DNA of 64,000 nt from JBAJNN01 sp036881905. Lineage in GTDB: Bacteria; Pseudomonadota; Alphaproteobacteria; Rhizobiales; Im1. Positions 10,119-18,590 of the stretch are shown here, piece after piece. Position 1 is the stretch's first letter; each line of letters opens with the position of its first letter. The position numbers were made by a program, and so were the translations under genes. The stretch lies in NCBI GenBank assembly GCA_036881905.1, contig JBAJNN010000001.1, forward strand, positions 1 to 64,000. The letters run 5' to 3'. The notes beneath the pieces were generated by a model, which saw nothing but the letters and a program-made list of their open reading frames with translations, had not been told where the DNA came from and did not search any database.

Positions 10119-11987
10119 ATGATGGACAGTCTGCTGGTCGCCAATCGCGGCGAAATCGCCTGCCGTATCTTTCGCACCGCCCGACGGCTCGGGATTCGTA
10201 CCATCGCCGTTTATTCCGAAATCGATGCCGATATGCCGTTCGTGAAAGAAGCCGATGAAGCACATCTGATCGGCCCACCCGCGGCGCGGGAAAGCTATCT
10301 CGATGGGCGCAAAATTCTCGACGCTGCGCGAAAATCCAACGCCGCCGCCATTCATCCAGGCTACGGTTTTCTTTCGGAAAACGCCGGGTTCGCCGAAGCG
10401 GTGATCGAAACGGGACTTGTCTGGATCGGCGCGCCGCCAAAAGCGATCCGCGCCATGGGGCTGAAAGACGCCGCCAAGAGGCTGATGCACAATGCCGGCG
10501 TGGCGGTGACCCCCGGCTATATGGGGGACGATCAGGACGGCGCGCATCTCGCCGCCGAGGCCGGAAAGATCGGCTATCCGGTTTTGATCAAAGCCGTCGC
10601 TGGCGGCGGTGGCAAGGGCATGCGCAAGGTCGATGCTCCGGATGCCTTCGCCGACGCGCTCGCCTCCTGTCGGCGCGAGGCGCAAGCGTCCTTCGGCGAC
10701 GAGCGGGTTTTGCTTGAGAAATATATCGCCAACCCGCGCCATATCGAGGTGCAAATCTTCGGTGACGTCCATGGGGGGATCGTCCATCTGTTCGAGCGCG
10801 ATTGCTCCCTGCAACGCCGCCACCAAAAGGTGATCGAGGAGGCTCCGGCCCCGGGAATGGACGAGGCGACGCGCCGGGCGGTGTGTGCCGCCGCGGTGGA
10901 GGCCGCCCGCGCCGTCGATTATGTCGGCGCCGGCACCATTGAGTTCGTCGCTGACGCCTCCGAGGGCTTGCGGGCGGATCGCGTCTGGTTCATGGAGATG
11001 AACACCAGGTTGCAGGTGGAACATCCGGTCACCGAGGCGATCACCGGCGAGGATTTGGTGGAATGGCAGTTGCGAATCGCCGCCGGAGAAGGCCTGCCGA
11101 AACCCCAGGGCGAGATTGCAATCTCCGGTTGGGCGATGGAGGCCCGGCTTTATGCCGAAAACCCGGCCTCCGGCTTTTTGCCTTCGACCGGACCGATCCG
11201 CCATCTGCGACTGCCGGTCAATATCCGGATCGACAGTGGCGTTGGGCAGGGCAACACGGTCTCGCCCTTCTATGATCCGATGCTCGCCAAGCTGATCGCC
11301 CATGAGCCAAGCCGCAAAAGATGCGCGGCAAAACTGGCCGACGCCTGCCGTAAGGTGCAGGTCTGGCCGATCAAAACCAATGCCGGATTCCTCGCCCGGC
11401 TTCTGGCCGATGCCGATTTCAACGCCGGAACACTCGACACCGGTCTTATCGAACGCCATGGGGACCGGCTGATTCCGGATTCCACCCTGGAGGACCCCGT
11501 CATTTGTGCCGCCGCGCGGGCCCTTGTTCCCGGCGATATGTCGGACCCATGGACGGCGCTGACCGGCTTTCGCTTGGCGGCTGAAGCAGATCATCGGGTG
11601 GCCGTGCGGATCGGCGATACCGTATGCCGGATAGATGCGGCAAAAGTCGCACATGACGAGATTGACATTGCCATGATCGATGGCGAGCAGGTCATCTTCG
11701 CCGATGGCGAGGGCTGGGCCTTCCGGCCGCCCGACAGCAGCCATGCAGCCAGCCGTGACGACGGTGAAGAAAGCGTCCTTCCAGCCCCCATGCCCGGGCT
11801 GATCGTCGCCATCGACGTGAAGAACGGCGACACGGTGCGAAAGGGGCGGAAACTGGTGACCCTGGAAGCGATGAAGATGGAACATACGCTCCGCGCCCCG
11901 TTCGACGGCGTCGTTTCCGGCCTGCCGAAGCCGGGCGCGCAGGTGCATGAGGGCGATGTTCTGGCGGTCGTCGAGAAGGAGGAATGA
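10119..11987 (+). CDS. mccA: methylcrotonyl-CoA carboxylase, biotin carboxylase/carrier (alpha) subunit
   Basis: Protein of 622 residues. A biotin carboxylase domain occupies the first ~445 residues (LVANRGEIACR at the start, the ATP-grasp glycine loop KAVAGGGGKGMRK, the active site EMNTRLQVEHPVTE). A poorly conserved middle region follows. A C-terminal biotinyl domain has LEAMKMEH with the biotin-accepting Lys586. It is slightly shorter than many MCC alpha chains, but all functional segments are present. With mccB it forms the MCC holoenzyme. Confidence 0.93.
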   Translation: MMDSLLVANRGEIACRIFRTARRLGIRTIAVYSEIDADMPFVKEADEAHLIGPPAARESYLDGRKILDAARKSNAAAIHPGYGFLSENAGFAEAVIETGLVWIGAPPKAIRAMGLKDAAKRLMHNAGVAVTPGYMGDDQDGAHLAAEAGKIGYPVLIKAVAGGGGKGMRKVDAPDAFADALASCRREAQASFGDERVLLEKYIANPRHIEVQIFGDVHGGIVHLFERDCSLQRRHQKVIEEAPAPGMDEATRRAVCAAAVEAARAVDYVGAGTIEFVADASEGLRADRVWFMEMNTRLQVEHPVTEAITGEDLVEWQLRIAAGEGLPKPQGEIAISGWAMEARLYAENPASGFLPSTGPIRHLRLPVNIRIDSGVGQGNTVSPFYDPMLAKLIAHEPSRKRCAAKLADACRKVQVWPIKTNAGFLARLLADADFNAGTLDTGLIERHGDRLIPDSTLEDPVICAAARALVPGDMSDPWTALTGFRLAAEADHRVAVRIGDTVCRIDAAKVAHDEIDIAMIDGEQVIFADGEGWAFRPPDSSHAASRDDGEESVLPAPMPGLIVAIDVKNGDTVRKGRKLVTLEAMKMEHTLRAPFDGVVSGLPKPGAQVHEGDVLAVVEKEE

Positions 11988-11990
11988 GCG

Positions 11991-12443
11991 ATGGCGGGCC
12001 GGTTTTTCGATCAATGGCAGGTCGGCGATCGCATCGAGCATGCAGTGAGGCGCACGGTCACCGAAACCGACAATCTGATAATCTCGGCGCTGACACACAA
12101 TCCGCAGCCGCTTCATCTCGATGCGGAGTATGCGGCGGCAACCGAGTTCGGCCGTATCGTCGTCAACGGCACTTTCACTTTTGCGCTGATGATCGGCATA
12201 TCGGTCGGCGACACCACGCTCGGCACGCTGATCGCCAATCTCGGCTATGACAAGGTCACGATGCCCGCTCCGGCCTTCATCGGCGACACGCTGCATGTGG
12301 AAACCGCCGTGGTCAAATGCCGCGCCTCGCGCTCGCGGCCGCAGGCGGGCATTGTCACCTTCGAGCACAAGGCATTCAATCAGCATGATAAAATTGTCTG
12401 TCGTTGTCTCAGGGTCGCGCTGCTTAGAAAGTCGCCGTCATGA
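11991..12443 (+). CDS. MaoC-like hot-dog dehydratase
   Basis: Single-domain MaoC/R-hydratase-like protein of 150 residues. The family shows as GDRIEHAVRRTVTETDN near the start, the active-site stretch LTHNPQPLHLDAEYA (Asn-Pro/His-Leu-Asp), and VNGTFTFALMIGISVGDTT. Such proteins hydrate 2-enoyl-CoAs. Their C5 relatives act on mesaconyl-CoA. It lies between mccA and a CitE-like lyase, overlapping the latter by 4 bases, so the two probably act in sequence. No classical methylglutaconyl-CoA hydratase or HMG-CoA lyase is present here, which raises the question whether this pair takes those steps. Confidence 0.85.
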   Translation: MAGRFFDQWQVGDRIEHAVRRTVTETDNLIISALTHNPQPLHLDAEYAAATEFGRIVVNGTFTFALMIGISVGDTTLGTLIANLGYDKVTMPAPAFIGDTLHVETAVVKCRASRSRPQAGIVTFEHKAFNQHDKIVCRCLRVALLRKSPS

Positions 12444-13312
12444 TCGCCACGAGGCCGCGCTCGCTGCTCTTCGTGCCCGGCGACCGGCCCGAGCGGATGG
12501 AAAAGGCGCTTGCGTACGATGTCGATGTCCTGATCCTCGATCTTGAGGATTCCGTCGCGCCGGAGGCAAAAGCGCAGGCACGTGAGACTATCCGTGCATT
12601 TCTGAATCGTGAACAAAGGCCGATCCCGCTGTTGGTCCGCGTCAACGCCTTGACGAGCGGTCTGATCGAAGAGGATATTGAGGCCATATTACCGGCGGGG
12701 CCAGACGGCATTGTGCTGCCGAAGGCGGAAGGGTCGGCCTCGATCGAGGATCTTGAGAAGCTTCTCGGCGAGTATGGCAATGACAAGTTGCCGGTGATGC
12801 CGATTGCGACGGAAACCCCGGCGGCAATCTTCGAACTTGGTGGTTACCGACATGTCGCTAGCAGGCTGTTCGCGCTCACCTGGGGGGCGGAAGACCTGCC
12901 CGCCGCTATCGGTGCGTCCGCCGCCCGCGATGACAACGGAGCCTATACCCAACCCTACCAGATGGCCCGCGCCCTTGCGCTGTTTGCCGCCCATGCCGCC
13001 GGTGTGGCCGCGATCGAAACGGTTTATCCGAACTTCAAGGACATTGACGGGCTGAAAGCCTGTGCCGCCCGTGCGCGGCGCGACGGCTTCAGCGGCATGA
13101 TGGCGATCCACCCGGCGCAGATCGCGGTGATCAATGCAGCTTTTCAGCCGACACAGGCGGAAATAGACTGGGCGAGACAGGTCATTGCGGCGTTTGACAA
13201 AAATCCCGAAGCCGGCGTGATCGGTCTTGACGGCCATATGCTCGATGCCCCGCATCTGTCGCGGGCGCGAGCCATCCTTAAGTCGAAGCGAGACCAGAGC
13301 ACCGAGCCATAA
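12440..13312 (+). CDS. CitE-like CoA ester lyase / malyl-CoA thioesterase family
   Basis: HpcH/HpaI aldolase-fold protein of 290 residues. It has RSLLFVPGDRPERMEKA at the N terminus, ILDLEDSVAPEAK with the metal-binding acidic residues, LVRVNAL, ETPAAIFELG, the LTWGAEDLPAAIGA segment and IHPAQIAVIN near the C terminus. The subfamily includes malyl-CoA, beta-methylmalyl-CoA and citramalyl-CoA lyases and (3S)-malyl-CoA thioesterase. It overlaps the MaoC gene by 4 bases, which supports a hydratase-lyase pair. The exact substrate is not determined. It is the last gene of the catabolic cluster. Confidence 0.85.
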   Translation: MIATRPRSLLFVPGDRPERMEKALAYDVDVLILDLEDSVAPEAKAQARETIRAFLNREQRPIPLLVRVNALTSGLIEEDIEAILPAGPDGIVLPKAEGSASIEDLEKLLGEYGNDKLPVMPIATETPAAIFELGGYRHVASRLFALTWGAEDLPAAIGASAARDDNGAYTQPYQMARALALFAAHAAGVAAIETVYPNFKDIDGLKACAARARRDGFSGMMAIHPAQIAVINAAFQPTQAEIDWARQVIAAFDKNPEAGVIGLDGHMLDAPHLSRARAILKSKRDQSTEP

Positions 13313-13479
13313 GAGGCGACAGTCGCGCCTTGCGAGAGCGTCGCGAAAGCTCGTGGCAATGGCAAGCATGCTTGTTTACCTGTCTTATATAGTTTACACT
13401 GATTCCATGGGGTGTATTCAGCCACCGGCGGTGGCTGTTCACAGAGACTCGACTTCAAAAATCTAGGAGAGCAACCATC

Positions 13480-14574
13480 ATGGACAGACGGTCATTCATC
13501 AAAACCTTTAGCCTTGCCGGTCTTGGCGCCGGGGCCGCGGCACTTTCCGCGCCGGCCATTGCCAAAAGCAACCGGACCTGGCGCATGGTCACGACTTGGC
13601 CGAAGAATTTTCCCGCCCTCGGCGTCGGCGCACAGCGTCTGGCCGACCGCATCACGACGGCCTCCGACGGCCGACTGACCATTAAGGTCTATGCCGCCGG
13701 GGAGCTGGTGCCACCATTGCAATCGCTTGATGCGGTGATCGGCGGTTCGGCCGAAATGAGTCATAGCGCTTCCTATTACTGGCAGAACAAAAGCCCGGCG
13801 CTCCCCTTCTTTACCGGCGTTCCTTTCGGCATGACCTCACGCGAACTGGCCTCCTGGGTGCGCTATATGGGAGGCCAGAAAATCTGGGACGATGTCTACG
13901 GTCAGTTCGGCGTTCAGGGCTTCCTGGCGGGCAATACCGGCACCCAGGCCGGCGGTTGGTTTCGCAAGAAATTGACCGGAATAGAATCGATCGAGGGGTT
14001 GCGCTTCCGCACCCCGGGTCTCGGCGGCCAAGTGTGGAAGAAGCTCGGCGCCACCGTCACCAACATAGCCGCCGGCGATGTTTTCCAGGCCCTGCAGACG
14101 GGAACGCTTGACGCGGTGGAATTCGTCGGCCCTTACAACGACCTCGCCCTCGGCTTCTACCAAGTGGCCAAAAACTACTATCTTCCGAGTTTCACCGAGC
14201 CGGGGTCCGCCACCGAACTTGTGGTCAGCAAGAAGAAATATCAGGCGTTGCCGGCCGATTTGCAGGCGATCATCAAGGACGCCTGCCAGGCGGAATACGA
14301 TCAGGTGACCTCCGACTACTACGCCAACGATCCGCGCGCGCTCAAGACGCTGGTCGAGAAACATGGGGTGATCGTGCGCCCCTTCCCTGACGATATCGTC
14401 AAGGCCGGCGCCAGGGCGTCACAGGAGATGCTGACGGCACTGCGCTCTTCCAAAGACGCGCCGACCAAAAATACGGCCGAAAGCTTTATCAAAGCGCTCA
14501 ACATCCTGCGCACCCGTACAGAGGGTACCGATAATGCCTTCGTCGCGAAGCGCAAGGCGTATTTCAAAATTTGA
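13480..14574 (+). CDS. TRAP transporter solute-binding protein, 2-oxoacid (TakP-like) type
   Basis: Periplasmic DctP-family binding protein of 364 residues. The N terminus MDRRSFIKTFSLAGLGAG is a twin-arginine signal ending near an ALSAPAIAK cleavage region. The mature part shows TGTQAGGWFRKKLTGIE, LRFRTPGLGGQVWKKLGA, and DAVEFVGPYNDLALGFYQVA. These match the subgroup of TRAP binding proteins known to bind 2-oxoacids (TakP type). Lying directly after a branched-chain oxoacid catabolic cluster, it may bind branched-chain keto acids, though this is inference. The membrane genes lie convergently on the other strand, which is unusual for a TRAP locus. GGAGAG precedes the start. Confidence 0.88.
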   Translation: MDRRSFIKTFSLAGLGAGAAALSAPAIAKSNRTWRMVTTWPKNFPALGVGAQRLADRITTASDGRLTIKVYAAGELVPPLQSLDAVIGGSAEMSHSASYYWQNKSPALPFFTGVPFGMTSRELASWVRYMGGQKIWDDVYGQFGVQGFLAGNTGTQAGGWFRKKLTGIESIEGLRFRTPGLGGQVWKKLGATVTNIAAGDVFQALQTGTLDAVEFVGPYNDLALGFYQVAKNYYLPSFTEPGSATELVVSKKKYQALPADLQAIIKDACQAEYDQVTSDYYANDPRALKTLVEKHGVIVRPFPDDIVKAGARASQEMLTALRSSKDAPTKNTAESFIKALNILRTRTEGTDNAFVAKRKAYFKI

Positions 14575-14613
14575 TCCGGGTCGTTTTGCAAGAATTCGCA
14601 CAATATCGGGGAG

Positions 14614-14640
14614 ACCGACTCCGGCCAAGTCGGTTTTTTT
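14614..14640 (+). terminator. rho-independent terminator after the TRAP binding protein
   Basis: A 7-bp perfect stem (ACCGACT / AGTCGGT) with a 7-base loop is followed by a run of seven T on the plus strand, about 40 bases after the binding-protein stop codon. It sits in the convergent gap between the binding-protein gene and dctM. It would end transcription coming from the left. Confidence 0.85.
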
Positions 14641-14672
14641 GCCTTGTGCCACCCGCCGCGCTTAGACCGGCC

Positions 14673-16064
14673 CTAATTGTAAATGGCGCGCGGTAGAACG
14701 GTCACGATTTGCGGGAACAAAATCAGAATCGCGATGGCCAGAAGCTGTAGCGTCACGAAGGGCAGGACGCCCTTGTAGATCATTGCCGTCGATACGGTGT
14801 TCGGGGCGACGCCGCGCAGATAAAATAACGCGAAGCCGAAAGGCGGCGTCAGGAACGAGGTCTGGAGATTCACGCCGACGAGAATACCAAGCCAGACCGG
14901 ATCGACATTGAGGGCGAGCAGACTCGGCGCCGTGATCGGGATAACGATGAAGATGATCTCGAATGTGTCGAGAATGAAGCCCAAGAGAAACATGATGAGC
15001 ATCACCATCGCGATGGCCGCGTGTTTGCCGCCCGGCAGATTGATGAGAAAGCCGTGCACGAGAGCATCGCCGCCCATGAGGCGGAACACGATCGAGAACA
15101 CCGCTGCGCCGAAGAGAATAATAAAGACCATGGAGGTGATCGTCGCCGTGGCGATGGCGGTTTCGTGCAATACTGAGAAGCTGAATTTTCGGCGCAGGGC
15201 GGCGAGCATGATGACGCCGACGGCGCCGACGGAAGCCGATTCGGTCGGCGTGGCGATGCCGCCCAGGATCGAGCCGAGCACGGCGACGATAAGAAGCAGC
15301 GGTGGAAGCAGCATAATCGCCACTTCGCGGGCGATATGACCTTTGTCTTCGGGCCGAATGGGCGTTGCCGGACAGGATTTTGGATCGACGACCGCCTTGA
15401 AGACCATCCAGATGAGATAAAGCCCGACGAGAAGCAGCCCCGGCAAGAGCGCGCCGGCGAAGAGATTGCCGACCGAGACCGGCGCAGGCGCGAAATTGCC
15501 CCTGGACATCTGCACTTGGGCATTGATGCCGGAGAGCATATCGCCCATGAAGATGAGCACGGTCGAGGGTGGAATAATCTGGCCGAGCGTTCCGGAGGCG
15601 CAGATGATGCCGGCGGCGAGCCGTGGATCATAATGAGCCCGCAGCATTGCCGGCAGCGAGATCAGGCCCATCGTGACCACAGTGGCGCCGATGACGCCTG
15701 TCGAAGCGGCGAGCAACGCGCCGACGACGATCACCGAAATCCCGAGACCGCCGCGGATGTTGCCGAAGAGCCTGCCCATGGTGAGCAGGAGTTGTTCGGC
15801 GATTTTCGAGCGTTCGAGCATAACGCCCATGAAGATGAAGAGCGGGACGGCAACCAAAACCTCATTGGTCATATAGCCGATATAGCGGTTGGCCAGGCTG
15901 GCGAAATTCGATGGGTCGAAGACACCGAACCCTATGCCCGCCAGAGAGAAGATCAAAGAAACGCCGGCAAGGGTGAAGGCAACCGGAAAGCCCGCCAGCA
16001 GAAAGCCGATAATACCGATGAACATCAAACCCGACAGGACTTCGCCGATGAGTGAGGGAACCAT
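14673..16064 (-). CDS. dctM: TRAP transporter large permease subunit
   Basis: Integral membrane protein of 463 residues with about twelve hydrophobic segments, the DctM size and pattern. Family stretches include the N-terminal GFPVAFTLAGVSLIF, SGVIGATVVTMG-like glycine-rich segments, and the C-terminal LGILVGVNLQTSFLTPPFGFALFYLRG. It forms the ion-coupled translocation channel with DctQ, whose stop codon directly abuts this start. It is on the opposite strand from the presumed binding protein, with a terminator between them. Confidence 0.92.
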   Translation of the reverse strand: MVPSLIGEVLSGLMFIGIIGFLLAGFPVAFTLAGVSLIFSLAGIGFGVFDPSNFASLANRYIGYMTNEVLVAVPLFIFMGVMLERSKIAEQLLLTMGRLFGNIRGGLGISVIVVGALLAASTGVIGATVVTMGLISLPAMLRAHYDPRLAAGIICASGTLGQIIPPSTVLIFMGDMLSGINAQVQMSRGNFAPAPVSVGNLFAGALLPGLLLVGLYLIWMVFKAVVDPKSCPATPIRPEDKGHIAREVAIMLLPPLLLIVAVLGSILGGIATPTESASVGAVGVIMLAALRRKFSFSVLHETAIATATITSMVFIILFGAAVFSIVFRLMGGDALVHGFLINLPGGKHAAIAMVMLIMFLLGFILDTFEIIFIVIPITAPSLLALNVDPVWLGILVGVNLQTSFLTPPFGFALFYLRGVAPNTVSTAMIYKGVLPFVTLQLLAIAILILFPQIVTVLPRAIYN

Positions 16065-16667
16065 CTAGGTGTCCTGCTTTCGTTCGGCCGTTTGCGGCGT
16101 TTTGTAAGCCAAATGCGGCGGCAGGCATTTCCCGTTGTCGGTCAGCACCAGAATGGAGCGCAACGCCATGGCCACACCCTGAAGGGCGAGCAGAACCGCA
16201 AAACCGGGGATGAAGGATTTAAGAATGAAGAGACCCGGCATGCCGCCGATATTGGCCGAAGCCTCCGCCAAGCGCCATGAGCGGCCGACGAAGTCTAAGG
16301 CATGGGTGAAGACGACGACGGTAAAAGGCAAAAGGAAGAGGACAACGCCGACGAGATCGACCGCCGCCTTGCGCCGCATGCTTGCGGGACGGTAGAAAAT
16401 ATCGACGCGGACATGGTCGTCGCGCAAGAGCGCGAAGCCGGCGACGGCGGTAAACATGGCCCCGTTCAGCCAGACATAGAGATCCTGCATCCACATGAAA
16501 CTCGCTGAAAAGACGTAACGCTCGATCACGACGGTGAAACAGACCACGACGATGGCCAGAGACAGCCAGGAAAAGACATTTCCGACCACTGTGTTGACGC
16601 TACAGAGACCACGCGTGAACAAAGCAAGGGCGCGCACAAACGTTTCGGTTATTTTATTGTAAGACAT
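16065..16667 (-). CDS. dctQ: TRAP transporter small permease subunit
   Basis: Small membrane protein of 200 residues with four predicted membrane helices and the DctQ-family segments WMQDLYVWLNGAMF and LLRDDHVRVDIFY. The start at 16667 is chosen for the GAGGA stretch 7 bases upstream. An in-frame extension to 16700 exists but has no support. It is followed directly by dctM and forms the membrane part of the transporter. Confidence 0.88.
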   Translation of the reverse strand: MSYNKITETFVRALALFTRGLCSVNTVVGNVFSWLSLAIVVVCFTVVIERYVFSASFMWMQDLYVWLNGAMFTAVAGFALLRDDHVRVDIFYRPASMRRKAAVDLVGVVLFLLPFTVVVFTHALDFVGRSWRLAEASANIGGMPGLFILKSFIPGFAVLLALQGVAMALRSILVLTDNGKCLPPHLAYKTPQTAERKQDT

Positions 16668-16798
16668 GAAAGCATCCTCATCCCAACCTTCGGCACCCAA
16701 CTTCGCCTCGCCAGATTGGTCATAGTCAAAACAAACTCAACTTTTTTAACTCTATGTCGCTTTAAACCTTACAAAATATCGGGTCAAGAAAAATCGAT

Positions 16799-17686
16799 TT
16801 ATTCTTGACATTGCGCACAATAAAAGGTCGAGCGGCCATTTTGCGCGATACGTTCGATCGTCCCCGAACAGCCGGGTTTTGGGCAGGGTTCGCCTTCGCG
16901 ATCATAGACGGCAAATTTATGCTGAAAATAGCCAAGACTCCCGTCAGTGCGCGCATAATCGCGCAAACTGGAGCCGCCGGCCGCGATCGCCTCCTCCAGA
17001 ACCCGACGAATCGCCACAATTAACCTTTCAAGCGGCACTATCTTCGTGCCTTCGCCGGCAAGACTCGAGGCTGTCCGCAATGGCGAGAGTTTTGCCCGGA
17101 ACAACGCCTCGCATACATAGATATTGCCAAGACCCGCCACCAGCTTCTGATCGAGCAAGGCAGCTTTAAGCGAAGTTTGACGGGTTTTGAACGCATCGGC
17201 GAGATAAGGCGCATCGAAATCATCGCCCAAAGGCTCAGGCCCAAGGTCGCGGAGCAACTGATGGCTGGAAAGTTCGGTTTCACGCGCCAGATCCATCATG
17301 CCGAAGCGTCTGGGGTCATTATAGATAATTCGCGTTGCATCCTCCATGGTGAAGACCACATGATCATGGGGTGCTGCGGCTTCGGGGGAACGATCATAGT
17401 AAAATCGCCCGGCTTGTTTTGCATATTTGTGCGACGCGATAATGATAAAGCGTCCCGACATGCCGAGATGCAGGATCATCGCCGCGCCACCCTCAACAAA
17501 GCCTAAGAGATATTTTGCCCGCCGCGCGAGACGAATCAGGCGTCGCCCGCGCAGACGGGCGGCAAAATCCACAGGCAGCGGAAACCGCAAATCCGCGCGG
17601 CGCACCGTCACCTCGGCGAAACGCCGGCCTTCCATGGCTTCGGCAAGCCCGCGACGCACAGTCTCGACTTCAGGCAATTCGGGCAT
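16799..17686 (-). CDS. mutM: formamidopyrimidine-DNA glycosylase
   Basis: DNA repair glycosylase/AP lyase of 295 residues for 8-oxoguanine and ring-opened purines. The N terminus is MPELPEVE, whose Pro after Met is the nucleophile and whose Glu is catalytic. The middle has LLDQKLVAGLGNIYVCEALFRA (helix-two-turn-helix). The C terminus has a CxxxxC...CxxC zinc finger (PCPKPGCSG ... FYCAQCQE). It is transcribed divergently from ubiE across an AT-rich spacer of about 90 bases. This arrangement is common in rhizobia-related alphaproteobacteria. Confidence 0.97.
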   Translation of the reverse strand: MPELPEVETVRRGLAEAMEGRRFAEVTVRRADLRFPLPVDFAARLRGRRLIRLARRAKYLLGFVEGGAAMILHLGMSGRFIIIASHKYAKQAGRFYYDRSPEAAAPHDHVVFTMEDATRIIYNDPRRFGMMDLARETELSSHQLLRDLGPEPLGDDFDAPYLADAFKTRQTSLKAALLDQKLVAGLGNIYVCEALFRAKLSPLRTASSLAGEGTKIVPLERLIVAIRRVLEEAIAAGGSSLRDYARTDGSLGYFQHKFAVYDREGEPCPKPGCSGTIERIAQNGRSTFYCAQCQE

Positions 17687-17777
17687 GATCCCTCGGTGGA
17701 TGACAAACAGAAATGGTTCAATCGGATCGAAACTTGTTCTACTATAATGTGGCGTAAATTATAATACAGGTAAAATC

Positions 17778-18566
17778 ATGATCCATAGCGCCGATCACGG
17801 CTCCGACCACGACGAAACCGCAAAAGCGGCCTTCGGTTATCGTCAGGTCCGCGAGGGCGACAAACAAAACCTCGTCAATGCGGTGTTCACAAGTGTTGCG
17901 CGCCGTTACGATCTCATGAACGACCTCATGTCAGCCGGGCTGCACCGATCATGGAAGGATGACATGGTTGCACGGCTGTCGCCGCCGAAAGGCCCCCGAC
18001 GCTGGGCCGCTCTCGACGTCGCCGGTGGAACCGGTGACATTGCCCTGCGCATATTGCGTTTGGCGGGAGTGGCAAGCACCGTCACTTTGTGCGACATATC
18101 CCCTTCCATGCTGGCTGAGGGTCGCCGTCGAATCACCGAGGCCGGTCTTTCGCGACATTGCGCCTTTGCGCTCGGCAATGCGCAGGCCCTGCCTTTCCCC
18201 GATCGCAGTTTCAACGCCTATAGCATCGCTTTCGGCATCCGCAACGTCACCCATATCGATCGGGCGCTTAGAGAGGCAAGGCGGGTTTTGAAGCCCGGCG
18301 GGCGGTTCATATGTCTGGAATTTTCAACCATGGATAGGCCCGGTCTGGACAGGCTCTATGACGCTTATTCCTTCGCCGCCATCCCCGCTCTCGGCAAAAT
18401 CGTCACCGGCGATAGTGCGCCCTATCGGTATCTGGTGGAAAGCATCCGCACCTTCCCCAATCGCGAGGCATTCAAAACCATGATCGCGGCGGCGGGTTTT
18501 TCGCGCGTTCAATATCGCGGCCTGTCGGCGGGGATTGCCGCCATCCACTCCGCATGGCGGATCTGA
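17778..18566 (+). CDS. ubiE: ubiquinone/menaquinone biosynthesis C-methyltransferase
   Basis: Class I SAM-dependent methyltransferase of 262 residues. It has the UbiE signature YDLMNDLMSAGLHRSWKDDM near residue 40, the SAM motif LDVAGGTGDIALRIL, ALGNAQALPFPDRSFNAY, and the terminal NLSAGIAAIHSAWRI-like end (here LSAGIAAIHSAWRI). It methylates the quinone ring in ubiquinone synthesis. ubiB follows about 24 bases later, so the two are probably co-transcribed. Confidence 0.97.
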   Translation: MIHSADHGSDHDETAKAAFGYRQVREGDKQNLVNAVFTSVARRYDLMNDLMSAGLHRSWKDDMVARLSPPKGPRRWAALDVAGGTGDIALRILRLAGVASTVTLCDISPSMLAEGRRRITEAGLSRHCAFALGNAQALPFPDRSFNAYSIAFGIRNVTHIDRALREARRVLKPGGRFICLEFSTMDRPGLDRLYDAYSFAAIPALGKIVTGDSAPYRYLVESIRTFPNREAFKTMIAAAGFSRVQYRGLSAGIAAIHSAWRI

Positions 18567-18590
18567 AACACCCATGCTCGCAAACGCCCC

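Noticed and set aside
13340..13420. Repeated GTTTAC words ahead of the TRAP binding protein as an operator
   Set aside because: Only two short copies with no symmetric arrangement; not enough to name a site.
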